NCBI GenBank assembly: GCA_016935315.1
Contig: JAFGRD010000081.1
Span: 1 to 64,000 of the forward strand
Reading direction: 5' to 3'
Length of the DNA: 64,000 nt
DNA from: Pirellulales bacterium
GTDB lineage: Bacteria > Planctomycetota > Planctomycetia > Pirellulales > Thermoguttaceae
A program made the translations under genes and the position numbers. Of the stretch, positions 8,026 through 17,111 are shown in pieces (position 1 is the stretch's first letter; the number at the start of each line of letters is the position of its first letter). The notes below the pieces were generated by a model, which worked only from the letters and a program-made list of their open reading frames with translations, was not told the DNA's origin and did not search any database.

Positions 8026-9566
8026 TGGAACGCACACATCGACACCCAGCCGAGCTGCCACCGCGCAAGGTCCCAGCGTCGACCATGCTGCCCGATGTCC
8101 GCGGGGCGTTGGCTCGCCACAAGAAAAAGGCTTGCCTCGTATTTCTATTGGCCATGGGCACTGCCGCGGCGGCCGCGGCGTGGCTGCCTAGAACCTACCG
8201 ATCCGAGGGAAAGCTGCTCGTGCGATTGGGCCGTGAGAACGCGACTCTCGATACCACGGTCAGTCCCGGACAAGAACCGGTGGTGGCTCTGCCCATGTCG
8301 CGGGAGAACGAAATCAACTCGCTGGTCGAGGTGCTTCGCAGCCGGGCCACGGTCGAAAAGGTGGTCGATGCACTCGACCCCGACGCGATCCTCGGACTGC
8401 CACCGTCCTCCAGGGAGTCGGTCTCCGCACCGAGTCGGCGCGAACGGGCCGTGCTCTGCGTCCAGCAGCGCCTTTCCGTCGTGCCCGTACGCCGGTCGAC
8501 CATTATCGATATCATCTGCGAGGGGCCTTCGCCGCAATGGGCCCATGCCGTGGTCGACAAGCTGATCGAGCTGTATCAGGCCGAGCACATCCGCCTGAGC
8601 CGCCCCGCGGGATCCCTGGAGTTCTTTGCCCAACAGACGGCAAGGTTGCGGGAGGAGTTGTTCTCGCGAGAAGCCGAGCTGCGCGACCTGAAATCGGCCA
8701 CCGGCATCACTTCGCCCGACGATCAGCGCAAGGCGCTGGTCGATCGCATCAGCCTGCTCCAGGCCGAACTGGCCGAGGCAGCCGCGGGTGTTCCCGTCTC
8801 GCAAGCCAAACTGGAGCAATTGCACAGCCAGTTGAACGCCCTGCCGGAGAACCAGGTGGCCAGCTCCACCGCCGGCCACGGCAACCAGGCCACCGACCTG
8901 ATGCGCGAGGAACTCTACCGCTTGCAGCTAAGCCGGGAAGAGGCCGCCGCCGAGTACACCGATCACCATCCGGTCATGCAGCAGATCGAGCAGCAGCTCG
9001 CCGCCGCGCAGGAGATTGTCGATCGCCAGCAGCCGACGCGCACCCAGACCACGACGATCACGAACCCGCTGTACGAGGACACGCGGATGTCGCTACTGGA
9101 AGAGGAATCGACGCTGGTTTCGCTGCAAGCCAAGGCAACGGCACTTCAGACGCAACTGGCCGACGCCCGCGGCGACTTGGAGGTCTTCAACCAGGACGAG
9201 CTGCGCATTGTCCAGGTCGAGCGGGACGTGGAGTTGGCGCGTGCCAACTACCGGGCATATGCCAGCAGCGTAGAGCGCGCGCGGGTGGACCACGCTCTGG
9301 CCGTGCAGCAGATGTCGAATATCAGCGTGGTGCAGTCAGCCACGCTTGAATCGCGGCCGATCCGTCCGCAAAAGGCCTTGCTGCTGGTCTGCGGCCTGCT
9401 GTCGGGTCTGCTGGGCGCGTTGGGCGTGGCCTTGGCGGCCGATAGCCTCGACCGCCGGTTCTACACGCCGGAAGACGTCGAACGAGGCCTGGACCTGTCC
9501 GTGCTCGGCTCGGTCCCGCACGTCCGCGAAGGCAAGTTGAAGCTCAGCGGGAATGGTCGGCCGTAG
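8025..9566 (+). CDS. Wzz-type polysaccharide chain-length determinant / co-polymerase
   Basis: This 513-residue inner membrane protein has a cytoplasmic N-terminus, a first helix at about residues 40-58, a Wzz domain (YRSEGKLLVRLGREN), and a long periplasmic coiled coil rich in Leu, Glu, Gln and Arg. A second helix (LLLVCGLLSGLLGALGVALA) leads into a short cytoplasmic tail (RRFYTPEDVERGL). It sets exopolysaccharide chain length, normally with a BY-kinase. Here the kinase-like domain is a separate divergent gene (7098-7805). The ATG at 8025 was chosen because the membrane helix then follows a normal basic N-terminus; upstream codons in frame are non-coding leader. Its 3' end overlaps the convergent gene at 9544 by 23 bases. 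Confidence 0.9.
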   Translation: MERTHRHPAELPPRKVPASTMLPDVRGALARHKKKACLVFLLAMGTAAAAAAWLPRTYRSEGKLLVRLGRENATLDTTVSPGQEPVVALPMSRENEINSLVEVLRSRATVEKVVDALDPDAILGLPPSSRESVSAPSRRERAVLCVQQRLSVVPVRRSTIIDIICEGPSPQWAHAVVDKLIELYQAEHIRLSRPAGSLEFFAQQTARLREELFSREAELRDLKSATGITSPDDQRKALVDRISLLQAELAEAAAGVPVSQAKLEQLHSQLNALPENQVASSTAGHGNQATDLMREELYRLQLSREEAAAEYTDHHPVMQQIEQQLAAAQEIVDRQQPTRTQTTTITNPLYEDTRMSLLEEESTLVSLQAKATALQTQLADARGDLEVFNQDELRIVQVERDVELARANYRAYASSVERARVDHALAVQQMSNISVVQSATLESRPIRPQKALLLVCGLLSGLLGALGVALAADSLDRRFYTPEDVERGLDLSVLGSVPHVREGKLKLSGNGRP

Positions 9567-10524
9567 GCTTCGCTTCCGACGCCGACGCGTCGTCTTCGGG
9601 CAATCGTTCGAGCCAGACCTCGCGCCAGAGATGGTAACAATTGCGCGGACAGCATCGCTGATCGATGCCGCTGCACGTTACGCCCTCCAGCGCCACGGTG
9701 TTGCGGATCTCGCGGATCGCTCCGGACCACTCCAGCACGGTCCGTTCCACCCGCCGCGCCACTCGATAGGTGCCGCCGCAGTAGCGGACCATATCGGGGC
9801 TGAACCCCAGCCCGCGCGTCCGCCCCTGGGCGTCGAGGGTGGCCCGGATCTGCTTGCGGCTCTTGATCCGTACGCGCTCGCCGGGCTGAAGGCTCAGGCT
9901 CACATCGGGCGTTCGCCCCTGGCTGCCGCAAACCTTGCCGAACTGCGGCAGCCCCAAACGCCACCGGATCTTGTGGCAGATAGCCCGAAAGCCCATCCGC
10001 ACCAATTGACCGAGGCTCCAGTCGCCGCCAAGATAATCTTCCACGTACTGCCGCAGGACCCAGCAGGAAAGCGGTCGGGTGGCCCCCTGCAGCTCCGCGG
10101 CCTGGCAACAGAACTTCGCACCGTCGGTGGTCGGCAGGCCGGTCGGCACCGGAGGCGCCTCGCGCGTGTCGGGCCGCTCGATCTCGTCCGTTTTGGCGGC
10201 CGGCCTCAGCCAAGCGGTCTTCCACAGCATCAGACAGCCCATTTGGCAACCGCCGTAGTCGCTGCCGTCGCAGCGGACATCCTCCAGCAGCACCGTCTCG
10301 GGCAGCTCGGCCACGTAGTGGCGCATGTCGAGATAGACCTTTTCGACGCGCCGATAGACCCGCAGCCGCCGTCCGCAGTATTGCAGCATTTCCGGCATCA
10401 ACGGCAGCCCGTCGAGCCGGCCTTCCGCGTCGAGTGTGGCAAGAATCTCGCTTCGGCTGCGGACTTCCACAAGATTGCCGCACCGAAAGCTGTGCTGCCG
10501 CGCACGCGGTTTCCGTGCGAACAT
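9544..10524 (-). CDS. Protein of unknown function with two internal Cys-containing repeats
   Basis: This 326-residue protein has no signal peptide or membrane helix. It consists of two homologous halves. Each half contains a VRSRSEILATLDAEGRLDGL-like strand, a P-x-M-x-x-YCG motif, an RV-x-RRVE segment, a TV-L-E-x-V-x-C-x-G-x-D segment, and a C-x3-C-x2-LW-x-x-x-WL ending. The second half starts near residue 215. I know this arrangement only as a hypothetical family that turns up near polysaccharide and natural-product genes; no function is established to my knowledge. The conserved Cys residues could bind a metal, which is inference. The ATG at 10524 has GGGGAGAG upstream. It is convergent with wzz. 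Confidence 0.75.
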   Translation of the reverse strand: MFARKPRARQHSFRCGNLVEVRSRSEILATLDAEGRLDGLPLMPEMLQYCGRRLRVYRRVEKVYLDMRHYVAELPETVLLEDVRCDGSDYGGCQMGCLMLWKTAWLRPAAKTDEIERPDTREAPPVPTGLPTTDGAKFCCQAAELQGATRPLSCWVLRQYVEDYLGGDWSLGQLVRMGFRAICHKIRWRLGLPQFGKVCGSQGRTPDVSLSLQPGERVRIKSRKQIRATLDAQGRTRGLGFSPDMVRYCGGTYRVARRVERTVLEWSGAIREIRNTVALEGVTCSGIDQRCCPRNCYHLWREVWLERLPEDDASASEAKPTADHSR

Positions 10525-10797
10525 CGAGCACTCTCTCCCCGGAACCGACGGCAAAACGGAACAACCTTCTATATCATTGCCGCCGATCGCCCCCCGTCAA
10601 GGGCGGCAGTGCATCGTCGGCCGCGGCCGTAAGGAGACGCCCCGACTAGCATGCCCGGGCGGCAGAATCGCTACAGTCCGAGGACGCTGCCGCGCGGACC
10701 CATGGGTCGAGCCGCTCGCCGAACCGATACGGCAGTCGCCGAGTGTCGCCTCTCGCTGTGCCGACTATCGCCCGGCGACACCGGAGGCGAGCCGTTA

Positions 10798-11091
10798 CTA
10801 CCACCCCCAGTAATCGTAGGGATGCGGCGGGCTCTTGAAGTTCGAGCGAGGGTGGGGATTGAAGCGATAGCGGGAATGGCTGGCCATGATCCGTTTCACG
10901 GCTGCCGCGTGCGAGTTGACGCCCCGGGAGTCCGAGTAGTACCCCTGGCCGTAACCGGGCAAGTAGTACGGATTGCCGTAGTGCCGGCCATAACCCCGAT
11001 ACCCGCCCCCGGCAAAGGCGGTTGCGGACGCAAGGCCGATGGCAGTAAGAACTGTCAGTGTCAATACGACGCGTTTCATGGCGTTCTCCAT
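10798..11091 (-). CDS. Small secreted Gly/Tyr-rich protein
   Basis: This 97-residue protein has a clear signal peptide (MKRVVLTLTVLTAIGLASATAFA). The mature part is rich in Gly, Tyr, His and Pro, including GGGYRGYGRHYGNPYYLPGY and an end reading PHPYDYWGW. There are no Cys residues and no domain I recognise. Translation may start at 11091 or at the second Met at 11079. Low-complexity Gly/Tyr composition suggests a surface or matrix peptide, but that is only a guess. No operon partner is evident; the preceding 318 bases hold no gene. Confidence 0.65.
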   Translation of the reverse strand: MENAMKRVVLTLTVLTAIGLASATAFAGGGYRGYGRHYGNPYYLPGYGQGYYSDSRGVNSHAAAVKRIMASHSRYRFNPHPRSNFKSPPHPYDYWGW

Positions 11092-11409
11092 TTTTGCGGT
11101 GGTGGCAGCGGCATCCTGGGGCCGTGCCTAGCGACGGGAAAGCTCTATGCTGCCCTTCTCTCTGCACTTTCGATGCCCGAAAAGGCGGGACGGGCCATAA
11201 CACGTTTTTCAACAACAATTTGCGTTCAGTTCCCGGCCCCAAAAGCCCCGCAGTATGGAGGTGGGTTGTCGTCACTGTGACGGCGCATCTGTGTCATCGT
11301 TGCGACACGCGATGGCCGCCGCCCCTTGTCTTTCTCAGTGGAAGGTCCATAATGAGCCGCAATTCTTCCCTTTCAGGAGTCGCTCGACGGAGAACAGGAG
11401 GTCGTCGCT
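11092..11409. other. Gene-free divergent region with operator-like palindrome
   Basis: The region separates the small secreted protein (leftward) from the PfkB kinase (rightward). It contains a perfect 13-base palindrome CGTCACTGTGACG at 11270-11282 and a looser GTGTC/GACAC pair shortly after. These could be regulator sites for pfkB. No open frame here looks coding. Confidence 0.4.
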
Positions 11410-12312
11410 ATGCCGCTGGTCGTTGTCGGATCGGTCGCGTTGGATACCGTGGAAACGCCAAGCGAGAGGCGAGACGATCTGCTAGGGGGGTCTGGGGCCT
11501 ACTTCGCCTATTCGGCGAGCTACTTCAGCGCGGTGAAGTTGGTCAGTGTTGTCGGCGAAGACTGGCCCGACGAACATACCAGGCTGCTGCAATCTCGCAA
11601 CATCGACACCGCGGGCATGCAGATCGTGCCGGGGGCCAAGACGTTCCGCTGGTCGGGCAAATACGTGCGGAACATGAACGACCGCGAAACGGTCGACGTG
11701 CAGTTGAACGTGATGAATCAGTTCAGCCCGGTGTTGTCTGAGGAGTATCGCCGCTGCCGGTTCTTGTTCCTGGCCAACGATCCCCCGCGGCTGCAACGAG
11801 AAGTGTTGCGGCAATGTCCGGGCACGACGCTGACCATGGCCGATACGATGGACCTTTGGATCAACAATGAGCGAGACGAGTTGGACGAGTTGCTGAAGGA
11901 GATCGACGGCCTGGTGCTCAACGACAGCGAGGCGATTCTGTTGACCGGCGATGCGAATCTCGTGCGTGCGGGACATCGCGTCCGCGAGATGGGGCCGCGA
12001 TTCGTCGTGATCAAGAAGGGGGAACACGGGGCCATGTTCTTCAGCCAGCACGAGACCTACGTGCTGCCTGCCTATCCCACGGCCGACGTGGTCGACCCAA
12101 CCGGGGCCGGCGACAGCTTTGCCGGCGGCATGATGGGCTACCTGGCCGAGCAAGGGAATTTCGAGCCCACGACGCTCAAGAAAGCCATGGCCTACGGCAC
12201 GCTGGCGGCCAGTTTCACCGTGGAAGACTTCAGCCTCGATCGATTGCGGAAGATCGAACGTCAGGACCTCGACCGCCGGATGGACGAGTATCAGCGGATG
12301 CTCAGCTTCTGA
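11410..12312 (+). CDS. PfkB-family carbohydrate/nucleoside kinase
   Basis: This 300-residue cytoplasmic kinase of the ribokinase/PfkB family transfers phosphate from ATP to a sugar or nucleoside hydroxyl. The first PfkB signature region reads GGSGAYFAYSASYF (about residue 26). The second signature, DPTGAGDSFAGGMM (about residue 230), carries the catalytic Asp and anion hole. The early strand MPLVVVGSVALDTVETP fits the family. AGGAGG lies 10 bases before the ATG at 11410. Substrate is not determinable; length and the N-terminal sequence are compatible with sugar kinases as well as adenosine kinase-like enzymes. The gene for ThpR follows after 22 bases and may be co-transcribed. Confidence 0.9.
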   Translation: MPLVVVGSVALDTVETPSERRDDLLGGSGAYFAYSASYFSAVKLVSVVGEDWPDEHTRLLQSRNIDTAGMQIVPGAKTFRWSGKYVRNMNDRETVDVQLNVMNQFSPVLSEEYRRCRFLFLANDPPRLQREVLRQCPGTTLTMADTMDLWINNERDELDELLKEIDGLVLNDSEAILLTGDANLVRAGHRVREMGPRFVVIKKGEHGAMFFSQHETYVLPAYPTADVVDPTGAGDSFAGGMMGYLAEQGNFEPTTLKKAMAYGTLAASFTVEDFSLDRLRKIERQDLDRRMDEYQRMLSF

Positions 12313-12334
12313 CAGACAGGAACCAACGACGGCC

Positions 12335-12913
12335 ATGAAACACACCGTCCGCGCGTTTGTCGCCGTGGAGATCGGTTCGGGTGTTCGCAACCGCACGCAG
12401 CAGTTGATCGAGCGGCTCCGGGCGACGGCGGCCGACGTGAAGTGGGTCGATCCGCACAACCTGCACCTGACGCTGAAGTTCCTCGGCGAAGTGCCATCGA
12501 AGGAAATCGCCCGGGTGTGCGAAGCCGCAAAGCGGGGAGCTGCCGAGGTGGAACCATTCGAGCTGGTCGTCTGCGGGGTCGGGGCCTTTCCCAACGCCCG
12601 GCGGCCGCGAACGGTGTGGGTGGGGGCCGGCAGCGGCGAAGCCGCGATGATCGCCTTGCACAAGCAGATCGAAACGCCCCTGGCAAAGCTCGGCTACCGC
12701 AAGGAGCATAGGCGTTTTCACCCTCATCTGACCATCGGCCGTGTCCGCGGCGGCGGATTGGGAGTGGCCGAGCTCGGCCAACGGATCGAACAGAACGCCG
12801 ATTTCGAGGCCGGCCGAATTCAAGTCGCTCAAGTCATCGTGTTCTCGAGCCAGCTTGACCGCTCGGGCCCCACGTATGAGGCCCTCGGCAGGGCAAAACT
12901 CGGCAAGGAATGA
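12335..12913 (+). CDS. thpR: RNA 2',3'-cyclic phosphodiesterase (2H family)
   Basis: This 192-residue protein belongs to the 2H phosphoesterase superfamily, formerly called 2'-5' RNA ligase. The two catalytic HxTx motifs are both present: HLTLKFLGEV near residue 43 and HPHLTIGRVR near residue 130. Members open 2',3'-cyclic phosphates on RNA ends. The N-terminus RAFVAVEIGSGVRNR is also typical, and the length matches the family (about 180-200). It follows the PfkB kinase by 22 bases. Physiological substrate in bacteria is uncertain. Confidence 0.93.
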   Translation: MKHTVRAFVAVEIGSGVRNRTQQLIERLRATAADVKWVDPHNLHLTLKFLGEVPSKEIARVCEAAKRGAAEVEPFELVVCGVGAFPNARRPRTVWVGAGSGEAAMIALHKQIETPLAKLGYRKEHRRFHPHLTIGRVRGGGLGVAELGQRIEQNADFEAGRIQVAQVIVFSSQLDRSGPTYEALGRAKLGKE

Positions 12914-13118
12914 GAACCCAAGCTCGTTGAGGGGTTTTTCCTGCCCGGCGCAAGGGAATCGGAACGCCCGCTGCGCAGCCCGTTGCACTCAGGTGTCCTT
13001 GACTCGCCGCTGCTGGAAGAGTCGAGTCCATATCGAATGTGTCTGGTCGTAACGGTTTCAGTGCGTCGCTGGGACCGAGTTCGTGTTCGCGTAACCTGCC
13101 GAAAAGGGAGGAAGAAAG

Positions 13119-13925
13119 ATGAGACGAGTTGCTGTAGCCACGGTCGCTTCCGCACTGGTGATCCTGTCGGTCCTGCCCGCCGCGGCCGATTGGGACGTCG
13201 GGGACGACTACAAGATGCACTACCCGCAGTTGCCCGATCCGCAGGGCTGGGATATCCGCTGCACGCTTGCCGGAGTCGGGGTGCGACTTACCCTGGCAGA
13301 CGACTGGCAGTGCCGGCAAAGCGGAGACGTGACGGACATCCACTTCTGGTTCTCCGTCCGCGAAGACTTCTTGCCGTCGGCGCCCTTGGCCGGCGAGATT
13401 GCGTACTTCTCGATCTACGAGGACGTCCCGGCCGACCAGAGCGAGACCGGCTACAGCATGCCGGGCGAGGTGCTGTGGTCGTCTCCGTTCTCGCCGGACC
13501 AGGTTGCCGTGCGGCACTGGGGTATGGGCCTCCAAGGCTGGTACGACCCGATAGCGGATCCGGCGCTGGTGGTCCCCAACGATCACCACAACATCTATCA
13601 AGCCAATATCGAAGGCATTGCGAGTCCCTTCTATCAAGAGGCCGGCAATACCTACTGGCTGGGGCTGACCATACTCACCATGGAACCTCAGTCGCCGGAG
13701 TACGGCTGGAAGACCTCGCGGGACCACTGGAACGATGCGGCCGTGTACGATTTCGGCCCCGTGATCCCCGACGACCCCGTGTTCTGGCGCGAGCTGCGCG
13801 AGCCAGCCACCGGAGCGGCGTTCGATCTGGCCTTCGTGATCGTACCCGAGCCGAGCACGCTGGCTATGTTGCTGGCCGCCGGCCTGGCGGGCGCGCTCGC
13901 CTGGATGTGGCGGCGCAGGTCGTAA
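13119..13925 (+). CDS. Secreted PEP-CTERM protein of unknown function
   Basis: This 268-residue protein has a signal peptide (MRRVAVATVASALVILSVLPAAA) and a C-terminal PEP-CTERM anchor: VPEPSTLAMLL, a hydrophobic stretch and a final WRRRS. Proteins of this kind are processed by an exosortase and are linked to exopolysaccharide-producing bacteria. The mature part is rich in Trp, Asp and Tyr (DWDVGDDYKMHYPQLPDP, GDVTDIHFWFSVRED) and resembles a beta-rich family common in planctomycetes, with no known activity. GGGAGGAAGAAAG precedes the ATG. The EPS locus upstream in this window fits the known association, but no exosortase gene is present here. Confidence 0.85.
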   Translation: MRRVAVATVASALVILSVLPAAADWDVGDDYKMHYPQLPDPQGWDIRCTLAGVGVRLTLADDWQCRQSGDVTDIHFWFSVREDFLPSAPLAGEIAYFSIYEDVPADQSETGYSMPGEVLWSSPFSPDQVAVRHWGMGLQGWYDPIADPALVVPNDHHNIYQANIEGIASPFYQEAGNTYWLGLTILTMEPQSPEYGWKTSRDHWNDAAVYDFGPVIPDDPVFWRELREPATGAAFDLAFVIVPEPSTLAMLLAAGLAGALAWMWRRRS

Positions 13926-13946
13926 GACATCGCGAGCGCGGCCCTG

Positions 13947-15410
13947 CTACGGGATTGGGCCGACGGTCCGTAGCGGGGTTTCGTCGTCGGCCAGGCGGAA
14001 CTGGATCGGACCTTCCCTGCCGGCCAGGGCGGCGCGGAATTGCCCGGGCGTGCGGACCGCGGTACGCCCGACGTGGCTAATCCGCATTCCGGGGCGCAAG
14101 CCGGCGTCCCAGGCAGGCGTCCCCTCCTCGACGTCGATCACGATCACGCCGTTGTCCGAGAAGGCCATCGCGCCGCGCGCCCGGGCTTCCTCGTCGACAA
14201 CCGCCGTGGGGTAATCCACCCGCATGCCCCGCCAGGGGGCGGGCCGCGTCGTCACGATCTTCCTGCCCCGAACCGGATACTTGGCCAAAGTGACCTGCAC
14301 CGTCCGCGGCCGGCCGTCCCGAATGACATTCAGCCGGGCGACCGATTCGACCGGCAGCTTGCCGACCTCCAGCACGAGCGAATCGGCCTCGTAGATCAGG
14401 CGGTCGTCCACCGCGGTGACGATATCGTCCGGCCTCAGCCCCTCTTGTTCCGCCGGGGTGCCGGGGACGATCCAATCCACGCGGACTCCTTGCCGGCCGG
14501 CCGCCATCTCTTCGGCAGTGAGATTGGCGGGCTGGATCCCCAGGAAGCCGTACTCGACTTCACGACCATCCTTCAGATCGGTGATAATGCGGCGGAAAGT
14601 CGCGTCGACGGGAATGGCATATCCGGCGGCGCTCTCGTATCCGGCGGTGGCGGCCAGCGCGACCGTCAGCCCGACCATCTCTCCCCTGAGGTTCAACAAC
14701 GGACCGCCGCTGGTGCCCAAGTTCAGCTTGGCGTCGGTCTGAATCAGCGTGCCGAAATGGTGCAGCGTCGACTTGCCCGTCGAGTCGAATTCGCTGGGGA
14801 CCGACGGGGCCTTGCGGCCGAGGTTGGAAACAATCCCCCAACTGGCACTAACCTGGCCGTCGCGGGCAATGGCATAAGGGTTTCCCAGCGCGATGACGAT
14901 CTGTCCCTTCTTCAAACCGGCGGCGTCGCCGAAAGCGATCGGGGTCAGATCAATGGCCTGGACGGCCAACACGGCCAGGTCGCTGCGGGGATCGGCCCCT
15001 TTGATCCACGCCCGATAGAACTTCCGGTCGTGTCCGCAAACATAGTATTCGCTCTGTTCGCCCAACACGTGATAGGCGGTCAGGATCAACCCCCGGGGAT
15101 CGATCACCACGCCGGTCCCGTATTCGGTGGGGACGAAGTCCGGATCGGTCAGTTGCGGGGCGGGGGCAGCAGTGGCCCGGCGGCCGAATGGATCCGGCCG
15201 CAACTCGAGGCCAAACGTCTCCTCCGGCAGCTCCTTGCGGATCCGATAGATGGCGACCACCGACTTCTCCGCCCGGCCGATCACGTCGACCAGGGCCCTT
15301 TCGACCGCCGCGGCCGCGTCCAGGCCGGAGGTCTCCTGGGCGTCCGACCCCGCAACGGGCAGCCCCAGGGCCAAACAGAAGGTCGACAGCAGCAACAGTC
15401 GATGGATCAT
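13947..15410 (-). CDS. HtrA/Deg-like serine protease with two PDZ domains
   Basis: This 487-residue exported protease has a signal peptide (MIHRLLLLSTFCLALGLPVAGSDA). It has a trypsin-like domain with catalytic His in LTAYHVLG (about residue 110), Asp in DPRSDLAVL (about 140) and Ser in LGTSGGPLL (about 235). The usual GNSGGP is GTSGGP here; the Ser is kept. Two PDZ domains follow: one beginning GFLGIQPANL with the peptide-binding GIQP-like loop, another containing GVIVIDVEEGTPAWDAGL. Deg proteases degrade or refold damaged periplasmic proteins. The ATG at 15410 directly precedes the signal peptide; upstream codons in frame are not plausible. It lies 34 bases downstream of recA on the same strand. 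Confidence 0.9.
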   Translation of the reverse strand: MIHRLLLLSTFCLALGLPVAGSDAQETSGLDAAAAVERALVDVIGRAEKSVVAIYRIRKELPEETFGLELRPDPFGRRATAAPAPQLTDPDFVPTEYGTGVVIDPRGLILTAYHVLGEQSEYYVCGHDRKFYRAWIKGADPRSDLAVLAVQAIDLTPIAFGDAAGLKKGQIVIALGNPYAIARDGQVSASWGIVSNLGRKAPSVPSEFDSTGKSTLHHFGTLIQTDAKLNLGTSGGPLLNLRGEMVGLTVALAATAGYESAAGYAIPVDATFRRIITDLKDGREVEYGFLGIQPANLTAEEMAAGRQGVRVDWIVPGTPAEQEGLRPDDIVTAVDDRLIYEADSLVLEVGKLPVESVARLNVIRDGRPRTVQVTLAKYPVRGRKIVTTRPAPWRGMRVDYPTAVVDEEARARGAMAFSDNGVIVIDVEEGTPAWDAGLRPGMRISHVGRTAVRTPGQFRAALAGREGPIQFRLADDETPLRTVGPIP

Positions 15411-15444
15411 GGTCGGCAACTCGCTCGGGCAAAGCCGCAGAGGG

Positions 15445-16569
15445 CTAGTCCGGTTTCTTTTCGGGAGCGTCGGCGTAACCGCGGGCGGCAAGGATCTTTT
15501 CTTTGAGTTCTTCGACCAAATCAGGGTTTTCTTTGAGATATTCGCGGACCCGCTCCCGGCCTTGGCCCAGTTGCTGCTCGCCGTGGCGGAACCAAGCGCC
15601 GGTTCGGGTGATCAACCGCTGGGTCGTGGCCAAATCGAGGATATCGCCTTCGTAGCTGATTCCGTTGGTGTGCATCATGTCGAACTCGGCTGTCCGGAAG
15701 GGGGGTGCCACCTTGTTCTTGACCACCTTCGCCCGAACCCGCTGCCCAATCACCTCGTCTCCCTCCTTGATTTGTCCGATCCGCCGCACGTCGATCCGGC
15801 AGGAGCTGTAGAACTTCAGCGCCCGACCGCCGGGAGTCGTTTCGGGGGAGCCGAACATCACGCCGATCTTCTCGCGGATCTGGTTGATGAAAATCAGGGC
15901 GGTTTTCGACTTGGAAATGGCCCCGGTCAGCTTGCGCATCGACTGGCTCATCAGCCGGGCCTGCAACCCGACGTGCGAATCACCGATCTCGCCCTCCAGT
16001 TCCTTCTTGGGCACCAACGCCGCCACCGAATCGACCACGATCACGTCGACCGCGTTGGAGCGGATCAACATCTCGGTAATGTGCATGGCTTCCTCGCCGC
16101 AGCCGGGTTGGCTAACCAGGAGCGTCTCCAGCTCGACCCCCAGCTTCTTGGCCCAACTCGGGTCCAAGGCGTGCTCGGCGTCGATAAACGCGGCAATGCC
16201 ACCCTTCTGCTGAGCCCGGGCGACCACGTGCAGCGCCAGGGTGGTCTTACCGCTTGATTCCGGCCCAAAAATCTCTACGACCCGGCCGCAGGGGATCCCT
16301 TGACCGCCGAGGGCCATGTCGAGCGACAGACTACCGGTCGGAATCCCGGCGATCCGGCCCAGACGGTCAGCCCCCAGCGGCATAATGGCCCCTTCGCCGA
16401 ACTGTTTCTCGATCTGGGCCACCGTGTTCTTCAGCATCGGGTGATCTTCCAGCATCGAGGCGGTGGTGCCCGCGCCGGCCGGCGTCTTGGCCGCCCCGGT
16501 CCTCTGCTTCGCAGTCTTCTTCGCCATGTTCTTGCTCTTCTGGGTTTTCGATGTGGTGGCAGTGACCAT
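15445..16569 (-). CDS. recA: Recombinase A
   Basis: This 374-residue protein is RecA, the ATP-dependent strand-exchange protein of homologous recombination and inducer of LexA cleavage. Walker A is GPESSGKTT near residue 100; [19 protein letters not shown] follows, then the loop 2 region [21 protein letters not shown]. The N-terminus is about 25-30 residues longer than E. coli RecA and is Lys/Thr/Ala-rich ([18 protein letters not shown]), an extension common in planctomycetes. AAAGGA lies 10 bases before the ATG. A good promoter lies upstream. An HtrA-like protease gene follows after 34 bases. Confidence 0.98.
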   Translation of the reverse strand: MVTATTSKTQKSKNMAKKTAKQRTGAAKTPAGAGTTASMLEDHPMLKNTVAQIEKQFGEGAIMPLGADRLGRIAGIPTGSLSLDMALGGQGIPCGRVVEIFGPESSGKTTLALHVVARAQQKGGIAAFIDAEHALDPSWAKKLGVELETLLVSQPGCGEEAMHITEMLIRSNAVDVIVVDSVAALVPKKELEGEIGDSHVGLQARLMSQSMRKLTGAISKSKTALIFINQIREKIGVMFGSPETTPGGRALKFYSSCRIDVRRIGQIKEGDEVIGQRVRAKVVKNKVAPPFRTAEFDMMHTNGISYEGDILDLATTQRLITRTGAWFRHGEQQLGQGRERVREYLKENPDLVEELKEKILAARGYADAPEKKPD

Positions 16570-16640
16570 GGGTACAATCCTTTCTCTTGTCGGAAGAGGT
16601 GGGCGGGCGGGGCCGCACCCGTGTGTGTGAACGCATGAAT

Positions 16641-16669
16641 AGTATATCGGTGTTCACCACTCCGATCAA
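16641..16669 (-). promoter_or_regulatory. recA promoter
   Basis: Read on the minus strand, TTGATC (16669-16664) and TATACT (16646-16641) are 17 bases apart. This predicts a transcript leader of about 65 nt before the recA ATG. The spacer contains GGTGAACACC, an interrupted inverted repeat that could be a LexA-type operator; that is only a suggestion because the LexA box of this organism is not known. Confidence 0.65.
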
Positions 16670-17111
16670 GAGCCTTCGGCTGCCTTCTGCTCTCCCTTGG
16701 CGATCTGACCCATGGTGCGTCATCCGGCCGCTAGGGGGGCCGCCTCCCCGTTGCATCGGACGATCTTACCACTTCTGTACGCAGCTTGCCGAGGGGGCGG
16801 ACGCGATTTTTCCACCCTTTTCGGCGTTTGTCCGGATGAAGCACGCCTCCTGCAAGGTAAGCCCAGGGCGGGGAGCGTCTCAGTCGGAAGAGCCCATTCT
16901 ATCCCCTATTCTCGTGGGCACTTGACTTGTTTTCCGATTTCATCCAGTTTACGCTGTCGACCCAGGGCGGGGTCTGTCGGTCCGCGGGCCTTGGGCAACA
17001 CCCGCCAGCCAGGCCGGAGGCGGACGCCTTGGCCGGTTGGACGCGGCGACGCGGTAGGCCGCGCTTCGCCCTCTCCCACAGGAATACGTTCAGAAAAGGG
17101 GAGCCGAAGAA
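16670..17111. other. Gene-free region upstream of recA
   Basis: No convincing gene is visible. CCCAGGGCGGGG occurs twice (near 16861 and 16960). The long plus-strand frame that spans this region lacks family features and crosses into the adjacent broken gene in the wrong frame. Confidence 0.4.
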
